A DNA stretch of 5,825 bases from Hyphomicrobiaceae bacterium (lineage in GTDB: Bacteria > Pseudomonadota > Alphaproteobacteria > Rhizobiales > Hyphomicrobiaceae). A program made the position numbers and the translations under genes. This document shows, one piece after another, positions 1-5,825 of the stretch. The notes beneath the pieces are model-generated. The model was not told the DNA's origin, searched no databases, and saw only the letters and a program-made list of their open reading frames with translations. Each line of letters opens with the position of its first letter. Position 1 is the first letter of the stretch. The stretch spans positions 1 through 5,825 of the forward strand of contig JAJFHI010000315.1 in NCBI GenBank assembly GCA_021775715.1. The letters run 5' to 3'.

Positions 1-408
1 ATCAAAGTCTTCTTCGACCCAAGCGTCCGTTATGGCCTCCAATTCGAAGAGCCTGATGCCGCAGGGAAATCACTAGAGCAGGCAATGGCCTCGCTTGAAG
101 ATGACGTGCGTGAACAGACAACCGATCCAGAACCAACGCAATTGCCGCGCACAACGCGATCCTCGTCTCCGCGCAAGAACCGCGGAAAACGCAAAGACGT
201 TGACGCCCTCGACGAACTCGTCAGCACGGACCCCGATACCAAGCACGACACCTTGGTCGTCGAAGGCGAGCCGGAAAAAATTCCCGCAGCCAAGAATGCT
301 TTCGAGACAACAGGTGAGGCCTCAGAGGCACAAGCAGACGACGATGCCGATGCCGAACAATCCAGCAGCGCGGAAATCGTAAGTCTGGACGCATTTCGCA
401 AGAAGTAA
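1..408 (+). CDS. sspB: SspB-family ClpXP adaptor, C-terminal part (5' end outside window)
   Basis: SspB binds ssrA-tagged and some other substrates and tethers them to the ClpX unfoldase in the cytoplasm, speeding degradation by ClpXP. The frame is open from base 1, so the start lies upstream; 135 residues are visible. Residues 1-16 (IKVFFDPSVRYGLQFE) look like the end of the folded substrate-binding domain of alphaproteobacterial SspB. Residues 17-123 are a hydrophilic linker, with a basic patch at 53-65 (RSSSPRKNRGKRK) followed by acidic, Ala/Ser-rich sequence. The last residues, AEIVSLDAFRKK (about 370-405), match the conserved C-terminal tail of this family, which by analogy with E. coli SspB is the ClpX-binding (XB) peptide on a flexible tether. 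The ATG at 85 is internal and is not the start. The gene reads toward fumC across a 256-bp gap, so co-transcription is uncertain. Family assignment is by recalled similarity, with high confidence from the two ends. Confidence 0.88.
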   Translation: MKVFFDPSVRYGLQFEEPDAAGKSLEQAMASLEDDVREQTTDPEPTQLPRTTRSSSPRKNRGKRKDVDALDELVSTDPDTKHDTLVVEGEPEKIPAAKNAFETTGEASEAQADDDADAEQSSSAEIVSLDAFRKK

Positions 409-664
409 GCTGATAAATATTTGGTACTAACGCTATTCCTCGCAGTTTCTGAACTACCGATTCACGCGCCCACGCGAAAGAGCTTGGGACGAACGGAGTG
501 GTAGCGAAAAAGTTGTTATGTGCTCACACTATTCTGCCCTGCGGTCGGGCCGCGAGGTCAAACATCACATAAAACAATACACAACTGCCCCTGGACCGCA
601 CGCCATGCTATAGCCCCTGCAAATCAAATATAGATTCCAGCGCTAGGCGCCGTAGGGGCTAAAT
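409..664. other. Intergenic region between sspB and fumC
   Basis: This 256-bp gap holds no credible reading frame on either strand. A short GC-rich hairpin at 538-557 (arms CCTGCGG and CCGCGAGG with one bulged G, loop TCGGG) lies 130 bp after the sspB stop and has no T-run after it, so it is a poor terminator candidate. The stretch 560-640 is more AT-rich and probably carries the fumC promoter. The only -10-like hexamers seen are CTATAG at 608-613 and TATAGA at 629-634, neither with a good -35 box at 16-18 bp. The last 54 bases hold the stem annotated separately. Confidence 0.6.
611..661 (+). promoter_or_regulatory. Candidate 5'-UTR stem enclosing the fumC ribosome binding site
   Basis: TAGCCCCT at 611-618 is the exact reverse complement of AGGGGCTA at 654-661. 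The helix extends inward by a G.U pair (619/653) and a C-G pair (620/652), giving 10 pairs. The right arm contains AGGGG (654-658), the best Shine-Dalgarno sequence for fumC, 6 bases before its ATG. The 31-base loop holds two small hairpins: AATC/GATT (622-625 with 633-636) and GCGC-TAG-GCGC (640-650). If transcription starts upstream of 611, the fold would hide the ribosome binding site and could regulate translation. The pairing is seen directly; regulation is inference. It matches no riboswitch or thermometer family I recognise, and an 8-bp inverted repeat can arise by chance. Confidence 0.35.
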
Positions 665-2065
665 ATGACCGCAGATAAAACCACCACCCGCACCGAAACC
701 GATACCTTTGGCCCAATCGAGGTTGCCGCCGACAAATACTGGGGCGCGCAAGCCCAGCGGTCGCTTGGCAACTTCAAGATCGGCTGGGAAAAACAGCCTC
801 AACCAATTGTTCGCGCTCTCGGGATTGTCAAACGCGCTGCCGCTGAAACCAATATGGCGCTTGGAAAGCTCGACGCGGAACTTGGCAAAACGATCGTCGC
901 GGCTGCCCAGGAAGTGATCGAATGTAAGCTTGATGCCCATTTCCCTCTTGTGGTCTGGCAAACGGGCTCGGGCACGCAGTCAAACATGAACGCCAACGAA
1001 GTGATCTCAAACCGCGCGATCGAGATGCTCGGTGGTGAGATGGGTTCGAAAACGCCCGTCCACCCAAACGATCATTGCAACATGAGCCAGTCGTCAAACG
1101 ATACCTTCCCGACGGCCATGCATATCGCCTGTGTAGAAGAGGTCCACCACCGGCTGCTGCCGGCTTTGCAGAAGTTGCGTAACGCGCTCAACGACAAAGC
1201 GCAGGCTTGGAAAAACATCATCAAGATTGGCCGCACGCATACCCAAGACGCCACACCTCTGACACTCGGCCAGGAGTTCTCCGGCTACGCGCAGCAGCTC
1301 GACAACGGCATCGCACGCATTGAGATGACATTGCCAAAACTGATGGAATTGGCTCAGGGCGGCACGGCCGTTGGAACAGGTCTCGCCTCTCCCAAAGGCT
1401 TTGCCGAAAAAGTCGCCGAGCACATCGCTGCCATCACAGGTCTGCCGTTCACAACAGCGCCGAACAAATTTGAAGCGCTTGCCGCCCACGACGCAATGTT
1501 GATGACGCACGGCGCCATTACAACCGTCGCAATGAGCTGCTTCAAGATTGCCAATGACATTCGCTTCCTTGGCTCCGGTCCGCGCTCCGGCCTAGGCGAA
1601 TTGGCTTTGCCTGAAAACGAGCCCGGTTCATCGATCATGCCGGGCAAAGTCAACCCGACCCAGTGCGAAGCCCTGACCCAGGTCTGCGCCCACATCCACG
1701 GCAACAACGCCGGCCTCACCTTCGCCGGCAGCCAGGGCCACTTCGAACTCAACGTCTATAATCCGATGATGTCCTACAACTTCCTGCAGTCCGTTCGGTT
1801 GCTGGCCGACGCAGCCGTATCGTTTACAGACAACTGCGTCGTTGGTATTGAGCCACGCCTCGGCAACATCGAAGCCGGTCTCAAGAACTCGCTGATGCTG
1901 GTGACGCCATTGAAAGAGAAATACGGTTATGATCGCGCCGCCAAGATCGCCAAGACCGCTCATAAAAACGGTACGACGTTGCGCGAAGAAGCGATCAAAG
2001 ACGGCATCCCTGCCGAAGACTTTGATAACATCGTGCGGCCCGAGAAAATGATCGCTCCGGCGTAA
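665..2065 (+). CDS. fumC: Fumarate hydratase, class II (iron-independent)
   Basis: Catalyses reversible hydration of fumarate to (S)-malate in the TCA cycle; class II enzymes are cytoplasmic homotetramers without an iron-sulfur cluster. The 466 residues match the usual length (E. coli FumC has 467). Three conserved blocks of the fumarase/aspartase superfamily are present in order: TGSGTQSNMN (100-109), GRTHTQDATP (189-198), and the signature GSSIMPGKVNP (321-331). Aligned to E. coli with an offset of 4, the catalytic His188 is His192 and Ser318 is Ser322. The second-site residues of the HPND motif are at 133-136, and QSSNDTFPT is at 142-150. All expected catalytic residues are present, so it should be active. 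The ATG at 665 is chosen because AGGGG lies 6 bases upstream and the N-terminus (ETDTFGPIEVAADKYWGAQ) is typical; the next Met is residue 64, well inside the domain. The related aspartase and argininosuccinate lyase are less likely because the pattern is that of fumarase. No frameshift or oddity is seen. Confidence 0.97.
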   Translation: MTADKTTTRTETDTFGPIEVAADKYWGAQAQRSLGNFKIGWEKQPQPIVRALGIVKRAAAETNMALGKLDAELGKTIVAAAQEVIECKLDAHFPLVVWQTGSGTQSNMNANEVISNRAIEMLGGEMGSKTPVHPNDHCNMSQSSNDTFPTAMHIACVEEVHHRLLPALQKLRNALNDKAQAWKNIIKIGRTHTQDATPLTLGQEFSGYAQQLDNGIARIEMTLPKLMELAQGGTAVGTGLASPKGFAEKVAEHIAAITGLPFTTAPNKFEALAAHDAMLMTHGAITTVAMSCFKIANDIRFLGSGPRSGLGELALPENEPGSSIMPGKVNPTQCEALTQVCAHIHGNNAGLTFAGSQGHFELNVYNPMMSYNFLQSVRLLADAAVSFTDNCVVGIEPRLGNIEAGLKNSLMLVTPLKEKYGYDRAAKIAKTAHKNGTTLREEAIKDGIPAEDFDNIVRPEKMIAPA

Positions 2066-2082
2066 AAGGTCACTAAAGTCGC

Positions 2083-2142
2083 GTACAGTATCAACTTATC
2101 TAGGCAAGACCGTTTCCGGTTTTGCGCAGGTTGATCTTGTAC
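2083..2142. repeat. Nested imperfect palindrome after fumC (possible terminator or dispersed repeat)
   Basis: The outer arms GTACAGTATCAAC (2083-2095) and GTTGATCTTGTAC (2130-2142) are complementary at 11 of 13 positions, with the two mismatches adjacent in the middle. Nested inside, GCAAGACCG (2104-2112) pairs with CGGTTTTGC (2117-2125) over 9 bp including one G.U pair, closing a TTTC loop. The whole 60-nt unit starts 17 bp after the fumC stop and fills the middle of the gap before DUF4169. It could end fumC transcription, although no clean T-run follows. It could also be a copy of a dispersed intergenic palindrome of the kind common in Hyphomicrobiales, whose copies often contain an AAAACCGG-like core. 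The structure is seen directly; function and copy number are not known from this window. Confidence 0.55.
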
Positions 2143-2193
2143 CCACTTTCTCGCATTGTTTGAGCCCTACATAGGACGAGGCGATATACGCTC

Positions 2194-2427
2194 ATGCCAG
2201 CGGACATCATCAACCTGCGCCAGGCGCGCAAGGTCAAAGCGCGTGACAGCAAAGATAAACGCGCCACCCAAAACCGCGCTAAGTTTGGCCGTTCAAAATC
2301 TGACACTGAAATAGCAAGGCTTGAGAGCGCTCGTCACACGCGCTCAATAGATGGAGCAAAGCTGGAAAAGTCTGCCGACGATATGGCCTCCCACACAATT
2401 AACGGCGACCGGAACAGCGATGCCTGA
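2194..2427 (+). CDS. DUF4169 family protein
   Basis: A 77-residue protein of unknown function. The N-terminus MPADIINLRQARKVKAR matches the pattern I recall for DUF4169 (Met, a few residues, then IINLRxARKxKAR), with a second shared block NRAKFGRSKSD at 27-37 and a later xDGxKL motif (DGAKLE, 53-58). The first 36 residues carry 12 Lys/Arg against 3 Asp, so this half is strongly basic and probably helical; the tail is polar and likely disordered. There is no signal peptide or membrane segment, so it should be cytoplasmic. The start at 2194 is fixed by the family N-terminus; the ribosome binding site is weak, with GAGG (2178-2181) 12 bases upstream. The stop overlaps the start of the next gene by 8 bp, so the two are probably translated together. 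Its basic half could bind nucleic acid or a protein partner, but that is inference only. Confidence 0.85.
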   Translation: MPADIINLRQARKVKARDSKDKRATQNRAKFGRSKSDTEIARLESARHTRSIDGAKLEKSADDMASHTINGDRNSDA

Positions 2428-2671
2428 ACAAGCGCTTCGACCACAAAAACGTTCGTTCTCGATCCGCGGGCACCGTACGTCGTTGTCACTGGAAACGACA
2501 TTCTGGAATGCATTGCAACGTGCGGCCAAGCACGACGATGTGTCAGTTGCAGCCCTTGTCACGCAGATCGACGCCGACCGCGGCCGCGTTGGACTTTCCA
2601 GTGCCGTGCGCGTTTACCTGTTCAACCGCTTCTGCGTGCTGCCCCCCTGTGCAACAGTAGACAAGCTTTAA
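2420..2671 (+). CDS. Ribbon-helix-helix protein (RHH_4 type), probable DNA-binding
   Basis: An 83-residue protein resembling the RHH_4 family of Arc/MetJ-like folds. The core is KRSFSIRGHRTSLSLE (residues 10-25), in which the family's N-terminal strand-forming segment lies. It is followed by a helix around FWNALQRAAKHDD (28-40), the turn-helix VSVAALVTQIDADR (41-54), and SSAVRVYLFNRF (60-71), typical of the family's C-terminal helix. RHH proteins form dimers whose paired strand enters the DNA major groove; the target here is unknown. The ATG at 2420 is chosen because the family N-terminus begins there and it overlaps the DUF4169 stop (ATGCCTGA), a layout that suggests translational coupling. 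The frame is also open upstream to an ATG at 2351, but those extra 23 residues (Trp/Pro/Thr-rich) do not look like the family and overlap DUF4169. The stop TAA at 2669-2671 overlaps the stop of the convergent AsmA-like gene. Autoregulation of the pair is plausible but not shown. Confidence 0.82.
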   Translation: MPEQALRPQKRSFSIRGHRTSLSLETTFWNALQRAAKHDDVSVAALVTQIDADRGRVGLSSAVRVYLFNRFCVLPPCATVDKL

Positions 2672-5600
2672 AACTGACCGGGCGTTTGCTGCAGATACTT
2701 CTGCTGGATTTCTGCCGCCCAGGGAGAAACCTTCTTCTTGCGGTATCTGCGCTTCACCCGGCGCCGCACAGGCTTTGGTTCAACCTTCGGAGCCGAATCG
2801 GCCTGTAACACTTGCTTGTCGTCGCCATCAGTATCGCCATCAAGTTCAGGAATGTTGGCGGTTGGAACACCATCTATATCCTCAAGCGGTACTGATTCCA
2901 CCGCATCTTCACGCTCCGCTGCGCGCGCACGGTCCAACTCGCGTTGACGGCGGCGATCTCGCTCCTCGGCAGCGCGTTCTTCGTCCTCCCGGCGCAACCG
3001 CTCGAGTTCATCGACGTTGCGCTGAATGCGCCGGACAGCCAACTCACGCTCGAGTGCACCTGCTGCTATCTGTGGTGACAATTGTCCAAGATTTGCCAAG
3101 GGACCAACAAAAACCACATTGATCTCGGGCCAAGCTGAGGAAGCTTTCGTTCCGCCCGCCGACTTTTTCGGCTTACCGGGCTTGACCTGCCAGGCGCTGT
3201 CGACGCTGAGCGTCGATATATCGACTGTTGTGACGTTGCGCAGTGAGCCGGCGCGCCCGCTCGCGCGGAAAGCTGCAAAGCGCAAGCTGCCGTCGACCAC
3301 CTTAAGCGGAATCCGACTGGCAGGTATAATCGCCTCACCCTTTTCGAGCTGACGCCTGAGTGCCAACACCAGCTCGTCGCCGGCGAGTGCCTTGTCTTCT
3401 ACAACTGCAGTATTGGCGGCAGACGTTACGGCGCCGGGCGACAACCCGCGGATCACCACTTCGTCGATCTTGGCCTGCCCCTCGCCCTGCAGCGACGCAA
3501 CAAGCCCTCGGAGGCTCAACGCCTGACCTGAGGCAGATGCCGTGAGGCTCATTGTGCCCGAAACACGAGCTTTTTCCGCCGACCCGGCGTCACCAGATTT
3601 CTGTATCGAAGTACTTGGTATTAGGTCGGCCAGATTGCTGTTTTCCAGCTGGATATCGCCACTGAGCGTTACGCCAGCGCGGGCCTTTGCCAATCTCGCT
3701 TTGGCCAACACCTGTCCACCGCCAGCAGAACCCGTAAGCTTTTCCAAAACAACATTGTCAGGTGTGAAGGAAAGCGACATGTTGACATCATTGAGCACCA
3801 GACCAGACGCCATTGTCAGTGCGCCGAACCGGACATCAAGATCACCCGTTACAGGGCCGACAGCTGCAAAATCAAACGGCTGATCGGAGAACGCTGGCCG
3901 CTTCGCTGCTGCAATGGCTGCAGCTTCGGCTGCAGCAGCTGCTGCTTCGCGCTGTCGCTTCTTTACTTTCTTGCTGCGGGATTTGTAGCTGCCATTTGTT
4001 GGCTCTGACGATGCCACCAGCTCCGGCGCAGCCTCAGAGTTACTACCTTGCACAGTGGCCGACGTCTTCATCAACGGTGCAAGCAATCCCGACAGCGACG
4101 CCGAGGCAACCGAAAGCTTTCCACCGACACTAATACCAGGGCCGCCGGATGGATCTTGAAGTAATGCAAGCGACCCCGATACTTTTTGACCGCCAATCTT
4201 TAGCGTCTCGGGCCAATACACCCACGCCCCTTCATCGCGTGCAAGTGTAATCTTGCCGACCGCATGAACGCCGCTGGCGCCGCCTCCGAGCCGCAATCCC
4301 GCAATCTGCAGGACTTCGCGGAGGTCTTGTGTGTCGAGCTCAAGCTGTCCTTCGGCTCTCTCAATCTCACTCTCACCGACGGCTACATGTCCGGAGAAGC
4401 TAGCATTGAACCCGTCTGACATGATGTTGGCGGCCGTCAGGAGCTTTTCAGATGCCGTGCCGACGGCTTTGATGCTGGCTTTTCCGGTTCTCTTTACCGC
4501 TGTCGAATCCGGACCGGCGTTGCCAACCAGTAATCCCAAAACGTGCGTGAGCTTGGCGTTTTCAACATCTAACGTGACATCGATGGGCGCGGTTCGCCAT
4601 CCGGCAGCACCACCATCAAGTTGGGCCGTCAGCGTCGTTCGTCCGTCCCGCGCCATACCGTCGGCCTGAATATCAAGAGTACCCTTTTTGCGCTGGCCCA
4701 CGAGAACCGTCCCAGCGACATCTAGTGGCGCCAATTTTGAAAGCGTGTCGACAATCCGACCCGCGCCCGACTTCTCTTGATCCAAATCGAGAAGTCGCGC
4801 CAGTTGCGCGACACCAGCAGGACCGGACGCTGCGACCTGCCAGTTGAGTTGGCCGTTTGGTGTCTGGTCGGCGTTGGTCAAAGCCCCATCAACGGTAACG
4901 TCCAGCCCAACGCCCGTTTGAAATTTCAAAGTTTCAATCTTCAACTCGTTATCTGAAAAGCGGAAATCCACATCAACATCACGAAGAACATCTGAGCCAT
5001 TGTTAAAACGACCCGCTTTGAACCGGACGACAGCCCGTTCGGCGATGTGCGACAGAATGCGGTCACCGAACGGACTCGATGTGGCACCTGGCACCATGGC
5101 TGCATCACTTCCATTGTCATTTCCGATTGAACCGGGATCGGCATCGACGACCGCAACCTTGACGGGTGCACTGCTATCACCGAGCCAGTTGCGGAAGGTC
5201 GCCAATGTTATCTTTTCGATACCAAACCACCGCGCATCGATCTCGTGACCTTCAATGCGAACGTTGAGAGTCTTGACCGGGCCGCTGCGCCAGAGCAACG
5301 CGCCGTTCAGCGGCCTGCCTGCGTATTCCGCTCTTACCTTCGTCAGCGCAACCTCTGTCGTCGACAGCGACACGTTACCAGCAAAGGCAAACGCGCCATC
5401 GCTAAAGTCCTGCGCACCTTCCTCCGCCTGCGTTGCCCAACGCACCGTGCGCACCATGCTGGGACCGCCGATGAAGAGATTACCTGCAAACTTCGCAGCA
5501 CCCGGATTTGCAATCGCAACATCCGGCACGGCACCTCTTTCAAATTTACCCGATAGTTTGAGCTGTGCACCGCCCGGAAGGCCGGCCGACAGATTGCGCA

Positions 5601-5825
5601 ACTCAAGAGCGCCCTTCTCCTGACTGATTGCAACACGAACACCACTGACCGCTTCGCCACCCAGCTGGACTTGCTCGACTGTCAATTGTGCATCAGTGGA
5701 AAATTGTGCAGGCAATGCATCGACAATTTCCGGAACAATCGAACCGATCAACCCCATCGGGGACGGATCATCGCGTCCCTCATCAGGTGTGCCCGACAAC
5801 CGATCCAAGTCCAGCCAGCGCGACA
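2668..5825 (-). CDS. AsmA-like envelope protein, C-terminal part (N-terminus outside window)
   Basis: The frame runs off the right edge: codons upstream of the TTG at 5806-5808 read SRWLDLD, so that TTG is not the start and over 1,050 residues are visible. Positions here count from that TTG. Most of the protein (about 35-590 and 645-905) is repeated strand-rich, Gly/Asp-containing sequence such as LNVRIEGHEIDARWFGI (181-197) and LDVTVDGALTNADQTPNGQL (302-321), as in AsmA/TamB/YhdP-type proteins, which form long periplasmic beta grooves implicated in moving or assembling envelope lipids. The block LSLRGLVASLQGEGQAKIDE (764-783) followed by VVIRGLSP is typical of the AsmA C-terminal domain. At 609-638 a basic, Ala-rich linker interrupts it. 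After VVFVGPLANL (898-907) come a charged predicted coiled coil (about 917-968), an acidic segment (971-1005) and a basic end (RRRVKRRYRKKK, 1015-1026). No cysteine occurs in the visible part, which fits an extracytoplasmic protein. The membrane anchor expected at the N-terminus is not in view. The family call is firm; the substrate is unknown. Confidence 0.85.
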   Translation of the reverse strand, partial: SRWLDLDRLSGTPDEGRDDPSPMGLIGSIVPEIVDALPAQFSTDAQLTVEQVQLGGEAVSGVRVAISQEKGALELRNLSAGLPGGAQLKLSGKFERGAVPDVAIANPGAAKFAGNLFIGGPSMVRTVRWATQAEEGAQDFSDGAFAFAGNVSLSTTEVALTKVRAEYAGRPLNGALLWRSGPVKTLNVRIEGHEIDARWFGIEKITLATFRNWLGDSSAPVKVAVVDADPGSIGNDNGSDAAMVPGATSSPFGDRILSHIAERAVVRFKAGRFNNGSDVLRDVDVDFRFSDNELKIETLKFQTGVGLDVTVDGALTNADQTPNGQLNWQVAASGPAGVAQLARLLDLDQEKSGAGRIVDTLSKLAPLDVAGTVLVGQRKKGTLDIQADGMARDGRTTLTAQLDGGAAGWRTAPIDVTLDVENAKLTHVLGLLVGNAGPDSTAVKRTGKASIKAVGTASEKLLTAANIMSDGFNASFSGHVAVGESEIERAEGQLELDTQDLREVLQIAGLRLGGGASGVHAVGKITLARDEGAWVYWPETLKIGGQKVSGSLALLQDPSGGPGISVGGKLSVASASLSGLLAPLMKTSATVQGSNSEAAPELVASSEPTNGSYKSRSKKVKKRQREAAAAAAEAAAIAAAKRPAFSDQPFDFAAVGPVTGDLDVRFGALTMASGLVLNDVNMSLSFTPDNVVLEKLTGSAGGGQVLAKARLAKARAGVTLSGDIQLENSNLADLIPSTSIQKSGDAGSAEKARVSGTMSLTASASGQALSLRGLVASLQGEGQAKIDEVVIRGLSPGAVTSAANTAVVEDKALAGDELVLALRRQLEKGEAIIPASRIPLKVVDGSLRFAAFRASGRAGSLRNVTTVDISTLSVDSAWQVKPGKPKKSAGGTKASSAWPEINVVFVGPLANLGQLSPQIAAGALERELAVRRIQRNVDELERLRREDEERAAEERDRRRQRELDRARAAEREDAVESVPLEDIDGVPTANIPELDGDTDGDDKQVLQADSAPKVEPKPVRRRVKRRYRKKKVSPWAAEIQQKYLQQTPGQF
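3904..3945 (-). repeat. GCN-rich alanine tract inside the AsmA-like gene
   Basis: Fourteen codons encode AAAAAAEAAAIAAA (residues 622-635), mostly GCA and GCT, so the DNA is a run of near-repeated GCA/GCT/TGC triplets with several CTGCAG-like palindromes. It follows a basic cluster, KSRSKKVKKRQRE (609-621), and lies at a linker between two beta-rich blocks. Such a tract forms an exposed helix or flexible spacer and may vary in length between strains by replication slippage. No function is claimed. Confidence 0.6.

Noticed and set aside
30..401. Minus-strand open frame of 123 residues across the sspB end
   Set aside because: Its Ser-rich translation is what the antisense of the low-complexity SspB tether would give; the plus frame has the conserved family tail.
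538..557. GC-rich hairpin after sspB as a rho-independent terminator
   Set aside because: The stem is only 7 bp with a bulge, lies 130 bp from the stop codon, and has no T-run after it on either strand.
592..634. fumC promoter built from TGGACC (592-597) with CTATAG (608-613) or TATAGA (629-634)
   Set aside because: The spacers are 10 and 31 bp, far from the usual 16-18, and no better -35 box was found.
1094..1752. Open frames on the minus strand inside fumC (1094-1510 and 1354-1752)
   Set aside because: They lie antisense to a clearly conserved enzyme and their translations resemble no family; they reflect codon bias of fumC.
2351..2419. Upstream ATG at 2351 as the start of the RHH protein
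   Set aside because: The added 23 residues lie wholly inside DUF4169 in another frame and do not match the family; the ATG at 2420 fits the family start and the overlap layout.
2194..2671. The two small genes as a toxin-antitoxin module
   Set aside because: Although one protein is ribbon-helix-helix, as many antitoxins are, the partner looks like DUF4169 rather than any known toxin fold.
5806..5808. TTG as the start codon of the AsmA-like protein
   Set aside because: The frame continues upstream with SRWLDLD, which looks like continuing AsmA-type sequence, and there is no signal peptide or membrane segment after the TTG.

Overview
The window looks like ordinary chromosome from an alphaproteobacterium, most likely of the Hyphomicrobiales (Rhizobiales) type. 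The basis is family content: an alpha-type SspB ending in IVSLDAFRKK, a class II fumarase, a DUF4169 protein next to a small ribbon-helix-helix protein of the RHH_4 type, and a very long AsmA-like protein. No taxon below order can be supported from the sequence alone.

Layout, left to right. Positions 1-408 (+) are the 3' end of sspB, the adaptor that delivers substrates to the ClpXP protease. Positions 409-664 are non-coding and end in a stem that pairs with the ribosome binding site of the next gene. Positions 665-2065 (+) are a complete fumC. Positions 2066-2193 hold a nested imperfect palindrome, possibly a terminator or a dispersed repeat. Positions 2194-2427 and 2420-2671 (+) are two small overlapping genes, DUF4169 and RHH_4. 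Positions 2668-5825 (-) are the C-terminal part of an AsmA-like envelope protein read from the opposite strand; its N-terminus lies beyond the right edge.

How the genes relate. sspB, fumC and the two small genes all point right, but they are separated by 256 and 128 bp, so only the DUF4169/RHH pair is clearly an operon: its reading frames overlap by 8 bp. The AsmA-like gene converges on the RHH gene and the two stop codons share one TTAA palindrome, leaving no space between them. fumC is TCA-cycle metabolism, SspB is regulated proteolysis, and the AsmA-like protein probably acts in the periplasm in envelope lipid transport or assembly. The role of the DUF4169/RHH pair is unknown; the RHH member is predicted to bind DNA.

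There is no sign of a mobile element, CRISPR array, tRNA or rRNA. The points most worth following are the stem over the fumC ribosome binding site, the uncharacterised DUF4169/RHH pair, the nested palindrome after fumC, and the charged coiled-coil and basic tail of the AsmA-like protein.
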